From: Hymenolepis diminuta
Lineage: Eukaryota > Platyhelminthes > Cestoda > Cyclophyllidea > Hymenolepididae
Length of the DNA stretch: 64,000 nt
Direction of reading: 5' to 3'
NCBI GenBank assembly: GCA_900708905.1
Contig: CAADRB010000019.1
Span: forward strand, 1,957,161-2,021,160
A model generated the notes under the pieces. That model had not been told where the DNA came from and made no database searches. It was given only the letters and a program-made list of their open reading frames with translations. The position numbers and the translations under genes are program-made. This document shows positions 12,301 to 21,448 of the stretch, piece after piece; positions within the stretch are counted from its first letter, which is position 1, and the number at the start of each line of letters is the position of its first letter.

Positions 12301-15300
12301 TGTGATAACAAATCTTAATTTAATTAAATAACTTCATATCTAATTATAAGAGAAAGAATATCTTCTTTTGAGTATTAATGAAGTTTGAACATGGAGTCGT
12401 AAATGCAAAATGAGGTTTATTAACTTATATGGACGGAGCGGAGTTCAAAAGAAATGAAATCAGGGGAATATTTTTTATTACTTTTATGTCTAAATAGCTA
12501 ATGAGATGGAGCAATTAAGCAAAATATTCTTAAAGCAAGCGCAAATAGGCCAGAACAATTAAAAGAATCAGGAAAGCTAGCTTCTCTCTGATTATAAATA
12601 GCAAAAGAGAAAACTTTATTAGTATCTTAGTGTTTTAATTATTAAGTAGCTAGAATGAAGGTTAATCACTGTGAATTTAATGATCGAGTGAAAATTTCCA
12701 CTGGTCTATTATAATGGTCGAAGAGAGTAGCCGAGAGCAATATCTAAAACCAAAGAGACCTGAAAAACATGTGTTGTTCTTAAAATTGGACAAGGCTTTC
12801 TCAAGGTATTGCCGGATTTTCTAATGAATGATTATAAATTTTTACCTTTTCGTTTTTAGCTTTCATTAATGATGTATAACTAACGGAATAATTTTAATAA
12901 AATGTCAGTGAATTCATTTGGCTTTATTCCTTTACATTCATTTCATTCTATCGAATCTGTTGATTGGGTCTTAACTTCCATTTCTTTGACAAACTTCAAA
13001 CTCCATTCGATTTCATTATAAGAGTAATTTTCTTTCTATGATGCATCTACAAGTGTCTCTCCTTGTTTATTTATTATTTATCGTTTAGAGTTCGTTCACT
13101 TTCCATGAAGTTATATCGTTTGCGAAATGTCATTTTAGGAATTTTTTCTCATTCTCCCTATTCCTACGTTCAGAGCTTTGTTTGTTATTCAAGTTCAGTT
13201 CAGTTTCTATCACTTTGAATATCTAAAGCATAAACAGATTTTTCGCAATTGCTTCTTTTTCTCTTTAGTCTTCTGAGGTAATGCTTGCTGAAGAGATGCA
13301 ACGTGAGTTCTCTCGCCAAAGGGATCATCTGGAACGTACTCTGGCTGGAGTCCGCAAGAAACTCGCAAAAGATACTGCTCTCCACAAAAGTGAATTCATT
13401 CGAGTCATGCATGTGAGCTACAATTTTGGCATTTTGAAAATAAAGTTGTATCCAGGAGACGATCTGGAAAGAGATTATTTAGCTTTCAATGTTGCATTAC
13501 TGATAGAAAAGTGAAATTGAGAAGTATAGGTCTTTAGTTTGAGTCGATATCGGTACCCCGTTAATTGAAAGAATTCTGATTCCACATTTCAATAACCAAT
13601 TCAAATTTTGCTTTGAGCATAAGAAATTGTTTACCTAGATGTGATTAAGTTTAAAGTTTGGATGTTGGCGCCACTACCATCTTTTGATTTACGGGACTGT
13701 AAGTTAATATAAGCCAACTAAATTTGCATTAACTAAGTCGCATATAGTTAAATTCGGTTCATTTTTCTAAAGAGTAGATTGCACATTTTTTCTCACGTTT
13801 AAGGATTCACTCTTATTCCATCTTAATTTTCACAGACAATTATTTGACAAATTGCAACGGAGATACCCATGAAGAAAGTGAAGTAAGAAACAAGGTGTTC
13901 CTCACATTTCTACGTTGACAGAAATCGGAAGTGATCTCCTATGTTTAAATAAATCACCCAGGCGAATTAATCATTACATAAAATGACAGATAAAGTTACA
14001 GAATACAAATAATGGCGTCATGAGTTCTAAACACTTTTTGAAAATGTTTTACTCACAGTTTCGTAAGATTCCCATCACACGGTTGTTTTAAATAAACGAG
14101 GCTTTCATTAATTTGAAGAAATAAGATTGGATGCCTCGTAGAAAAAAAGCATTTACATCAAACAATAATTTTCAAATAATTGGAAAGCTATACCAGAGAA
14201 GGATTAATTTCGAGTTTTAGAAGCAATCACGTTACGTTAAATAACATAACTAAAAATAAGTTGTTGTCTATACAAAAGTTTATTTTACAGCGAAAATCTG
14301 TAAAAATAATTCCGCTTTTCTAATATATCCTGTCAAAATGAATGGATATTTATGAAGTTAGAGGCAGAAAATATTGAAATATTATCTTAGTTGGGTACAA
14401 AAAGTGACTTAATTTATTAATGCAGTTAGAGATAAATTCGTTCATCGTGACATGTAGACATAGACATAGTAAAAACATCGTTGAATATACATAAATAAAT
14501 AAATATATATATGTATAGTTGGGAATAGGTAATGAATATAAATAAAGTCAACATTCTTAGACTGGCGAATGCATTTATAATTTATTTCGAATAAAAAACA
14601 AATAGCATACAGACAGTCATGACATGCCTACATGCAATATTAATACAAGGACTTGTGTGTAATGTGAAAAGGAGAGCTTTTATGAATAAGAGAAAACTAG
14701 ATATATGTGCTAAATTCTATTTTATTTATATTAAATACTTTATTTAAATCTAATCACATTTAGTGAAAATATAAGAAGAATATATATTTTGGTAATTTTA
14801 TCTTCCTTTTCGACGTTTAGTCCCAAAGCCGCACCAAAAATCGGTCTTATATCAGTATATAGATAGAAACTTCCTGATGTAAAAAGAAAAGGCTTTTGAA
14901 AATAAGAAATGCGTTTAATACAACAATTCCAGTGTACTTTTTAGCACATCGTCACATTTGTCTATTATTGATAGGAAAATATGGGACTAATTGAGGAAAT
15001 CAACAAACTTCGTGTTGAGCTTCGCAACACTCGTCATCGAGTTCACGATCTTGAATCCACGTTGGGTATTAGCCGCCGACAGGGGAAGAAAGCTCAAGAA
15101 ATTCTAGAACGCATCACTGGTGCTCGACCGAATCCTATGATAGTAGCTGAGTTAGAACAGGCTAACCGAACACTTCATGAACAGTCAAACTTCATATACG
15201 GACTTCAGCAACGCATAAGATTGGGTTCGCAGTATTGTGATGATAATGCTAACAATTTGAGTGAGTTAGAACTTCCTCCGCTTCAACCAAGTAATGATGA

Positions 15301-15394
15301 GGACGAAACTTACGTGGATCGAAGAGCAGCATCTGAAAAAGGAGCTCAACCAAAGTTCGAAACCCTATCTCCTAAGGTGAACTCTGTGGAGTAG
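1..15394 (+). CDS. CFAP57: Cilia- and flagella-associated protein 57, C-terminal part (five exons)
   Basis: Join of 1-335, 661-804, 4947-5195, 13269-13412 and 14975-15394, giving about 429 residues that end at TAG 15392-15394. The 5' part lies before the window and is already coding at base 3. The product is almost pure charged coiled coil and follows the C-terminal half of animal CFAP57 (WDR65) exon by exon, with shared stretches such as [27 protein letters not shown] and [10 protein letters not shown]. Animal CFAP57 has N-terminal WD40 repeats followed by this coiled coil and acts in the ciliary axoneme; the WD40 part would lie upstream. Every junction is GT-AG and phase 0, and no internal stop occurs. 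The last ~60 residues are poorly conserved, acidic and probably flexible. Identity is from remembered family sequence, not a search. The gene appears intact despite the transposons in intron 2. Confidence 0.93.
336..660 (+). other. CFAP57 intron 1
   Basis: A 325-bp GT-AG intron of AT-rich sequence with a T-run before the acceptor. I see no gene or repeat in it. Confidence 0.85.
661..804 (+). CDS. CFAP57: CFAP57 exon B
   Basis: Acceptor TTTTTTGCAG at 651-660 and donor GAG|GTAAGC at 804/805. The exon has 48 codons, phase 0 on both sides. It encodes [19 protein letters not shown] and onward through KQIEPREN, the best conserved stretch of the coiled coil visible here. Confidence 0.95.
805..1646 (+). 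other. CFAP57 intron 2, left part: purine-rich, G-run sequence
   Basis: Non-coding. On the sense strand, 890-940 and 1030-1070 are runs of G and A unlike the AT-rich surroundings. Positions 1039-1059 hold four G-triplets separated by loops of 1, 3 and 5 bases, which fits the usual G-quadruplex pattern. Nothing else is recognised. Confidence 0.5.
1647..1828 (+). repeat. 5' LTR of the intron-2 retrotransposon
   Basis: Left direct repeat, starting TGTTAATTATTC and ending near TACGCATAATTCA. By eye it is about 80% identical to the copy at 3104-3278. The right boundary is uncertain by several bases. Confidence 0.65.
1862..2247 (+). pseudogene. gag-like remnant of the intron-2 retrotransposon
   Basis: An ATG 30-40 bp after the 5' LTR opens a frame (1862-2086) with helical, Lys/Ser-rich sequence, followed in another frame by an open stretch to 2247. 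The position just inside the LTR is that of gag. I see no zinc knuckle. The assignment rests on position only. Confidence 0.35.
2515..3040 (+). pseudogene. Integrase fragment of the intron-2 retrotransposon
   Basis: Read across frames, this region shows the order of a Gypsy integrase core: an H-I-D-L strand followed by GP, then a GVPETI(M)S strand with an N-(G/A)-TQF motif, then [13 protein letters not shown] (counterpart of the family's S-N-GQ-ER-V-T-KR), then a Pro/Arg-rich segment. Several stops and frameshifts break it. No complete D,D,E set can be read in one frame. Confidence 0.6.
3104..3278 (+). repeat. 3' LTR of the intron-2 retrotransposon
   Basis: Right direct repeat, TGTTAATAATTCG to near TACGCATTTCAACA. 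It contains AATAAA at 3179-3184, which is AGTAAA in the left copy and would serve as the element's poly(A) signal. Confidence 0.65.
3460..3491 (+). repeat. mariner left terminal inverted repeat
   Basis: The 32 bases are the exact reverse complement of 4699-4730; the outermost TA is the target-site dinucleotide. Confidence 0.92.
3639..4231. other. Assembly gap (593 N)
   Basis: An unbroken run of N inside the mariner. Open frames spanning it are meaningless. A single further N lies at 4441, within the transposase remnant. Confidence 0.99.
4233..4665 (+). pseudogene. mariner transposase, C-terminal remnant
   Basis: After the gap the frame reads toward RMAKKIF, shifts by one base near 4350, then gives [11 protein letters not shown] with Asp at 4370-4372 and [16 protein letters not shown] with the second Asp at 4475-4477. 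Exactly 34 residues separate the two, the mariner D(34)D signature. A second one-base shift lies near 4500, then [15 protein letters not shown], an in-frame TGA at 4630-4632, and the usual C-terminal GDYLDE followed by TAA at 4663-4665. Active mariner transposases cut and paste the element at TA; this copy cannot encode one. The N-terminal DNA-binding half is hidden in the N gap. Confidence 0.88.
4699..4730 (-). repeat. mariner right terminal inverted repeat
   Basis: Exact reverse complement of 3460-3491, with no mismatch over 32 bases. Confidence 0.92.
4947..5195 (+). CDS. CFAP57: CFAP57 exon C
   Basis: Acceptor TTTTTGCAG ends at 4946 and the donor is ATG|GTAAG at 5195/5196. The exon has 83 codons, phase 0 on both sides. 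It contains [12 protein letters not shown] and [18 protein letters not shown], which match the family region that leads to a basic helix. It lies about 220 bp after the right end of the intron-2 mariner. Confidence 0.94.
8040..8228 (+). CDS. Small open frame in intron 3 (doubtful)
   Basis: An ATG at 8040 in good context (A at -3, G at +4) opens a 62-codon frame to TAA. It begins [17 protein letters not shown], is acidic in the middle and ends VRHISLDD. It lies just after the GC-balanced island at 7.63-8.03 kb. I recognise no family, and no splice site or poly(A) signal decides the matter. It could be a nested gene, an unspliced exon or chance. Confidence 0.15.
   Translation: MGFSFRDYLQKEADGYSICLKLGEGVMECLIEEEITVVHVSVTFYLSQTKTGNIVRHISLDD
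11930..12064 (+). repeat. Partial SINE-like repeat, second copy
   Basis: Matches the 3' half of the element at 18833-19164: a block ACATGTCTAGTGATG..GATGACTAG-like, a CTC-ATGAT-CTTT-TCT stretch, and a final T6 run at 12059-12064. The 5' tRNA-like half is not recognisable here, and the intervening sequence is diverged. Confidence 0.4.
13269..13412 (+). CDS. CFAP57: CFAP57 exon D
   Basis: A strong pyrimidine tract and TTTAG acceptor end at 13268; the donor is CAT|GTGAGC at 13412/13413. The exon has 48 codons, phase 0 on both sides, the same length as exon B. It encodes [20 protein letters not shown], the conserved RQREHLER signature. The ATG at 13281 is internal, not a start. Confidence 0.93.
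13413..14974 (+). other. CFAP57 intron 4
   Basis: A 1562-bp GT-AG intron, strongly AT-rich with a short AT-dinucleotide stretch near 14.51 kb. No gene or transposon is recognised. Confidence 0.8.
14975..15394 (+). CDS. CFAP57: CFAP57 terminal exon E
   Basis: The acceptor ATTGATAG ends at 14974. The exon opens with GAA AAT ATG, so the family's EN(V/M)xLIxEIN motif spans the junction (codons for E and N precede the ATG at 14981). It encodes 139 residues to TAG 15392-15394. The first ~60 residues follow the family ([20 protein letters not shown]); the tail is acidic, Ser/Pro-containing and lineage-specific. Confidence 0.93.
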   Translation, partial: ENMGLIEEINKLRVELRNTRHRVHDLESTLGISRRQGKKAQEILERITGARPNPMIVAELEQANRTLHEQSNFIYGLQQRIRLGSQYCDDNANNLSELELPPLQPSNDEDETYVDRRAASEKGAQPKFETLSPKVNSVE

Positions 15395-17027
15395 AGTAAA
15401 TTGCATATAAATCTTAGAAAGTTAAATAGATCCTCACATATAGTATCAATCATATTTTTATTCTTTTTTTTCCAGAGGTGGTTAATTAATTGTAAGTGAA
15501 ACTAATAATATTTATTAAGAAAGCTATTAAAATATGGTCAGGTTATGGATCGCGAGGAGTGTTATTAAGCCAAATTTAGGCGGCGGCAAATGGATATCAT
15601 ATCGAGATGTAATCACTTCTTTTCTATTCCCAATCATAAGCGCAAAATTTCGTTTCGGTGATAATGTAGGTTTAAAACATTAAGATATAACAAATATCCC
15701 ATCTTACAACAAGTGTACTGATAAGTTCAGTTAATTTTGACCAAAATTTATTGATTAAAATAAATATTTACAGTAGTTTAAATTCGGCGGGCAAAAAGAT
15801 GAGTGAATAAAGATTTATACTAGGGGGACTGGCACTAAACATATTTTGACTGAAGTGTATGAGTGTTTTGCTAAACTGAATAGGTCGATAAACATTAAAA
15901 GTCACTGTGGATTAAATTTATTCATTAATATCTTAGAGGTATGAATAAAGTTCAGTGGAAACCAATACAAATTTCACATATAATTGATAAAATTAAAGTA
16001 GGTAAGGTCCATAAGTTTTTAATTTAGTTTATTATTTGGAAATTTTATATTCAGGCAATTTTCAAGGTTACTCTAAATACATAATTAATAAAACATAGGG
16101 AACATTAAGAATAGGAACGGTTTTAAATTATGCACTAAGACATCATTTACCCTAAATTGATTGCAAAATTAAATAAAAAGAAACATTTGAAAAAATTTTT
16201 CATCACAAAAAGTGTAACCAAATTAATATCATTAAAAATTCACCCCTTTTGCCTAATCTGTTCATAAGGATAAACTTGGGCATTATTTTGTTATTTCGGA
16301 TCGAAATAAGATTAACTTTGCAAATACCATCACATAATTATATGGTTATAACCTTTTAATATTAATGCAACAAAATGTAATAATACGTAACTGCATTTTC
16401 GAAACAAAAAAGTAGGACTATATACAAATATATTTGTCAAGATTCACCTTTAATGAATTATCGCCGCTTGCAATATTTTTGACGAACAGATCTGTTTTCC
16501 ATTCAATATTGTTCGAATGGAGCCATTTTGTTATTTTATAATATATTTTGGTTACTGGGAAAAAATATCCCAAGAGTTTTCAGCAAACAATTAATGAACG
16601 CTTTAAATAAATTTTCATTTTTCTAAATAATTTGGTTCTTATTATTGATAACTTGTCAGGAATTCTGGACTTTATGATTTCCATTAAAATATAGAAATTG
16701 AATAATATAGCCATAATTCATTCCCATTGAACATATTCCGAAAGAAATTAAAAACGATGAAATTCATGGACTTGACGCATTTATTTGAAATGCTAATTGA
16801 TGAGTTATCCATGACGGGGGCCGTGAAAATAGTTAAAGTATATCAAGGATAAACACAAACATACACAAACAGAAAGCGAACTGTGTGTTCCACCAAAAAA
16901 GAAAGAATGCAGAGTAGATAGATTAAAAAAAAGTTATTTAATTCTTAGAAATAAATGCATGACAACACATTATCGATTGAGGTCTAAATATTGGGCAAAA
17001 TTAAACTTTAACAAAAATTTTCTTTAG
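15395..17027. other. CFAP57 3' UTR and AT-rich spacer
   Basis: Non-coding as far as I can see. A 49-codon open frame at 15534-15683 contains an unusual GGCGGCGGC (Gly-rich) segment, but it lies in the probable 3' UTR and has no recognised product. Confidence 0.5.
15759..15764 (+). promoter_or_regulatory. Candidate CFAP57 poly(A) signal
   Basis: AATAAA about 365 bases after the CFAP57 stop. A second AATAAA is at 15806-15811. In such AT-rich sequence the hexamer is common, so which one is used cannot be decided. Confidence 0.3.
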
Positions 17028-17210
17028 TATAAAGTACTACAGATATGTATTCTTTAATTCCATTAGTGGAATACTTGTCAACTTAACAAAATTATCAACA
17101 ATTATGAATAATCGAAAGATGTATTACACTTCTGAGATAGAAAGAGAAAGTCAATCAACATCTATTCACCGATATCGAAAACGACATCATCAAGACCATC
17201 ACTCTACTTG
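17028..17210 (+). CDS. Possible internal exon of an unknown small gene
   Basis: A good acceptor (TTTTCTTTAG ending 17027) is followed by a frame open to 17228, with a moderate donor TTG|GTATCT at 17210/17211. The translation has a short hydrophobic start, then a hydrophilic Ser/Arg/His-rich stretch (SEIERESQSTSIHRYRKR). The phase at its end fits an exon starting at 17386 (TTACAG|TGGTCAC), whose GTAGAG donor would in turn fit the exon at 19479. No family is recognised, and the chain was picked by eye, so it is only a hypothesis. Confidence 0.2.
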
Positions 17211-17385
17211 GTATCTACGCAGATGTTGATTATCACGCAGAGACATCGCCTGCCAGACATGACTGAGGCCTCACGGAGAAATGTTTATGCATAGACCAAA
17301 ATTTGTTAACCACTAAATTAGGGTCACCTTTGGATTGTTCTAGCGACATGAGTACTTGACTTCGGTGTTGTGTCATTTCTTACAG

Positions 17386-17435
17386 TGGTCACATCCATAA
17401 CATCACATATGACAATCTTTCAATCAGTAGAGCTG
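17386..17435 (+). CDS. Possible short exon linking 17028 and 19479
   Basis: The acceptor TTTCTTACAG ends at 17385 and the candidate donor is ATCA|GTAGAG. In the frame set by the preceding candidate it reads GHIHNITYDNLSI. The donor lacks the usual G at -1. Another frame stays open from the same acceptor to 17615, so even the frame is uncertain. Confidence 0.13.
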
Positions 17436-18832
17436 ACTCTTTTTCTTTCAATTACCCCTGCTACTAAAATTACCAAACATCAGCACAAATTATGCGGTTT
17501 CTTAAAGAAGTACACAGGTTTTACGGAGAGGACGTGGGATTCCCTAACAAAAGAAATTACAAATATAAATAATTGCCAAATTAACACTAACAATTTAATC
17601 GCCTCGATTAAATAATTTATTATATACAAAATTAAATAAGACTTCAAAGGTTATTAATCTAAGCAATTTAAGCGGCTATTCATTAAAGGAATATAAATTA
17701 ATCCTTTTCTCTAACAGGGATCAGCCTCAACAATTTTGACTACAAGAATTAATTGGTATTACTTGAATGGTTTAGTTACATTTGAACACAGATCAGCCGA
17801 CAGAAAAGTGACTAAAGTCAATGCGATTAGAGCTCTTTATATATTTGATAAGTCTCCAGAGAATACGAAGCTTTTCATTCCATGTTTTGTTTGATTTATC
17901 GAATAGATTCTAAACGCTACCCAAAGGGACATTATTATTAATTAAACTATTTTTGCAAACAGATTAATTAGTGCTTCAAAATATTTTACATTCAAATAAG
18001 TTTGGAGCTCTCAAGGATGTTGCGTTGTTTTACGTCCCATTTAAACTTGAAAGAAATTAAGACCTAGGGAAACTGGCCTTTCTCACTACTAACTGGAATT
18101 TCTGGAATTTAGGGGAATAGTCAAAATCAATATTTGATGTATTCAAAAGTGTATGCAAATGATTTTAGCGCGGCATTTGAAGAAATTAGATTATGACTGC
18201 GGTCGACGATGTATTTTAAGAATATTTACGTGCCGGTAGATAAGGTTTTTTAAAGACGGCCAGTTATATGATCTTCTACATGGATATATCACCATTCAAC
18301 ACTGCTCATTGACAATAGTCTAATCTAATTTGCATTTGTTCCGCATGCTTATCTAGATATACACAAGTACTTCTAGTAATAACTCTTGATCTGTAAGTGA
18401 CCATCAAGCCAACGGAAGAAAACACTGAACATCTTCCCTAATTTTGAAGACATCCATTAAATGGGAACTAGTGTTTGGATCTAAAAGGCAACTCTTAGTT
18501 TTGCAATATAACCAATTTATCCATATCGTCATACTTCAAACTCCAAAACGTCGAATATTTTTTCGTTATCAGAAGTATATCAGAAAAATAACCGCGAATT
18601 CTGGCGATTTTAATGATTTCCATTTGATAACTATAATAAAATATAACTATAAATAATCACGTGTTAGATTTCTACGGATTACACCTACAGCCGGCGAAAA
18701 TTTGAAATTATCTTTAAGTAACAAGCAAGGTGTTTATAAGATGTCTCTGTAAAATAGTATCTATTTTCCCTGAGACTACTCTGATTATGGCCCACCCTTA
18801 CATACTACAGGTGGGTAATATTTATTCGTTTT

Positions 18833-19164
18833 GATGGTTTAGCGGACGATATGAGCGTTCACTAAGTCAGAGACCTCCGGTTCGATACCTATTAGACATA
18901 TCAAATGAATCGAATGACCATATGATTTAGTTAATACTGGCCAAGAGAGGGTCCATATACTGCTAGTTTCTCATAAGACAGGCTATGAGATATACTTTGT
19001 CTATTTGAAAAAAGCAGTAGTTAACTTTCGGGTTCGTCGATGCAGAAATCACGATGCTGATGTTTTCAAATATACATCTAGTGAGGTAGATGACTAGCCA
19101 CCAGCCACAGAGGGACTCAATGATACTTTCTCTGAACCCAAGTCGGGTCTTGGGAAGTTTTTTT
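18833..19164 (+). repeat. tRNA-derived SINE-like element
   Basis: The head resembles a tRNA gene: an A-box-like TGGTTTAGCGG at 18835-18845 and a near-consensus B box GGTTCGATACC at 18879-18889, spaced as in a tRNA. The sequence then continues about 275 bases with no coding frame and ends in a hairpin (CCCAAG 19137-19142 pairing with CTTGGG 19149-19154) and a T7 run at 19158-19164, which would stop RNA polymerase III. The 3' half recurs at 11930-12064. SINEs are copied by the reverse transcriptase of a LINE; none was found in this window. The left boundary is set by the tRNA-like start. Confidence 0.55.
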
Positions 19165-19478
19165 ACATATTCTGACTGTATTTTCTTATTAATAAAATGT
19201 AATCTATTAGATCTTTATTGCTTCATCATTTTGTTTTAATTAAACTAATTGAAATCTGTCTGAGTAATTGTAATAGGCTTTAGGTGAATTTAAATCATAA
19301 AATGATTTTTAATGGTTCAAGTTATGCATGACGTCTGACATGATCAGATTTCATAACATATTTGTTTGGAATTGAACAATAAAGGAATTATATCAGTGAA
19401 TTCATAATGGGTACATAATTTATTTGGATTCGTTATAATATTTAGTGTTTAACACTTTATTACTTTATTGTTTTCTAG

Positions 19479-19669
19479 TTACAAGTGTATTTGAAGATGA
19501 ACGAATTCGCTTATACATAAACGACGATGGAGACCTGTTAGGTAGCCAAGAAAATCATCTTCGAAACGGGAAATACTGGAAGATTATTGGGCTCATTTTC
19601 CTCCTTATTATGTGTTTGCTTATAGTATTAATGATTTATTCAATTATTTCATCAAGGGACAAGTAAACT
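19479..19669 (+). CDS. Possible terminal exon of a small single-pass membrane protein
   Basis: The acceptor TTGTTTTCTAG ends at 19478. The exon starts in phase 1 and is open for 62 codons. It encodes an acidic, polar stretch (VFEDERIRLYINDDGDLLGS), then a basic NGKYWK, a ~21-residue hydrophobic helix (IIGLIFLLIMCLLIVLMIYSI) and a short SSRDK end. This is the layout of a C-terminal membrane anchor. An AATAAA lies about 100 bases downstream. No family is recognised. AT-rich DNA readily encodes hydrophobic runs, so chance cannot be excluded. Confidence 0.35.
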
Positions 19670-19766
19670 AATGAGACCCTTTGCTCATATTTACTCTCAT
19701 TCCTTGAATTAATTCGTAAGAGTAATCAATTACCTTGACGAGATGGTTAAATGCTATTAAATATTA

Positions 19767-19772
19767 AATAAA
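19767..19772 (+). promoter_or_regulatory. Candidate poly(A) signal for the 19479 exon
   Basis: AATAAA about 100 bases after the stop of the candidate terminal exon, followed by a T-rich stretch. Confidence 0.3.
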
Positions 19773-20125
19773 TAGCAATTTTAAATTTTTTGGCCCATTT
19801 TTCTTTCTAAATATTGATAATATAAGTAAATAATCAATCATTTTGTGCCTTAAAGAATCGTTTTTTGCGAAGTGTAAAGATTCCTTTTGCTATTCGGTAG
19901 TGATCTATTTCGACCTTAATATAGTAAAGCTTAGTCTTAAACAGGGTGTAGCAAACATATGAACTAAAATTTGAATTTTTTAATAGTGTATTTCAGTATC
20001 AATTTTTATTATTACCCGCAAAATTAAAAATCTTTTAGAACTTTAATTGTGGGCTGCAGCCGAAATTAGTTCGCAGAAAATCCAATTAATGATAAGGGAA
20101 AGGGATAGAAAACATACTCAACAAC

Positions 20126-20565
20126 GTGAAAGTATCAAAGAGTCTCACTTTATTTGATTTTCAGACTCGGATTGTATATTATTTACTAAATGGGTGGTTC
20201 ATGTTTCAAAATTCACGTCTCATTATTCGTTCTCTGGACTTCAAAAATGCTTTTCTACGATTTTCGTTACTTACTGACAGGTTTTTAATCAAGAAAGTTG
20301 GCCTTGGTGCTTCAATTCACTTTTTCCTTCTAATGGTTAATAAAGAAAATAACCTTACGTTATATTCCACAGCTTAGAGTTTCAAATCAAAGAATGGGGT
20401 TTGTGGTTAACCAGTGATGTACCGGATGATCATAGAGGAAGGAAACGGGAGAGTAATGGCTGTAGGAAGAGGGGATGGGCTACACTTCTAAATTACGTGT
20501 GTGAAAGTGGAATTCGGAATAAAAGCGAAATAAAGTACGCTAAAAGGGTCTGTCTTGTCTTGACT
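20126..20565 (+). repeat. Unclassified dispersed repeat, fullest copy (A)
   Basis: Two blocks side by side. Block 1 (20126-20345) aligns at roughly 70% by eye with the minus strand of 37785-38030 and partly with 53400-53560; shared landmarks are GTATCAAAGAGT, ATTTACTAAATGGG and TTTAATCAAGAA. Block 2 (20410-20565; landmarks GGATGATC, GGGCTACAC, AAATAAAGTA) aligns with 52605-52745. An 83-codon frame through block 1 has a counterpart frame in copy B, so the family may once have been coding, but no known domain is visible. Confidence 0.5.
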
Positions 20566-21330
20566 CCTTTGTAATTAACTCAGTGGGTGTCTAGTCTGAG
20601 TAGTTCTGTGCTACTTCTACTCCCCTTAGGGAATATTAAATCGAATGTTATTTGCCTCCCTTCCAAATCGTACCTTAATGCAACTGATGTTTCAAATGAG
20701 GTTAATTAAGATAAAGTAAATTTGGGGGAACTGTACATGAATATTTTAAATAAAATAACTAACAATAAAATTATTTAAGTGCTTATGAAGGTGAAATCTT
20801 AGTACTTTTAAAAGAAAGTCAAATAGTTGTTATCGTTTTATCATCTTAATTTTTGAACACATTTTCAAATAAAAACAGCACTGTTCGTTAATTATCTAAT
20901 AACTTGGCGGATGATTTCGTCGTATTTTAGAACATGCTCAAGTTGTTATTATCTTACCTATTCAAAAAAGTCTGAATTTAATAACTTCTTCTGATTTTAC
21001 CTGTCTTAAAAGTCATTCACAGGATTTAAATAAGGATTTTAATTCTTTCTTCTTTTCTGCTTATTTTGCTGTACACGTAAATATTATAAATAAAAAATTT
21101 GTTAAAATTAATAAAAGGTGACTTTGAGTTAATTAAGCATTAAAGAAAAATTTCAATATTTAAAATTCTTTTCCTCATTGACTTAATTAATTTTCATGTC
21201 TTAGGGACTTTACAGAAAATATTTTCAAATTCAATCAACAGAATTCTTCCATTTTACTTTGAGCAACAATTAATGTTTCTATTTACAATCTTAACGCTTG
21301 GATGATGATTTTATTTTCATATCTTTCTAG

Positions 21331-21448
21331 TCGGGGAGCAAAAGGCTTATTCACCAGGCCAAAAAGGCTATTTTACAAACTGACCATAAAGGCAGCTGTC
21401 CGCTTATTTCAAGAAGAGGTTGACTGTATGAGTGCTAAAAACAACTAA
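21331..21448 (+). CDS. Exon-like island (doubtful)
   Basis: A strong acceptor (ATATCTTTCTAG ending 21330) is followed by a GC-balanced stretch open in two frames. One gives a basic peptide ending in QEEVDCMSAKNN at TAA 21446-21448. Being open for 38 codons is not significant by itself. Noted because of the acceptor and the local base composition. Confidence 0.13.

Larger units (their letters stand above)
5196..13268 (+). other. CFAP57 intron 3 (8.1 kb)
   Basis: A very large AT-rich GT-AG intron. It contains a more GC-balanced island at about 7.63-8.23 kb, a purine-rich block at 9.47-9.50 kb (GGGCGAGGGAGGGGG), a G10 tract at 11040-11049, and part of a SINE-like repeat near 11.93-12.06 kb. Several open frames of 60-97 codons occur on both strands; none shows a recognised domain and their number is near chance expectation. 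Confidence 0.7.

Noticed and set aside
15534..15683. 49-codon open frame after CFAP57
   Set aside because: Lies in the probable 3' UTR; unremarkable length and no recognised product.
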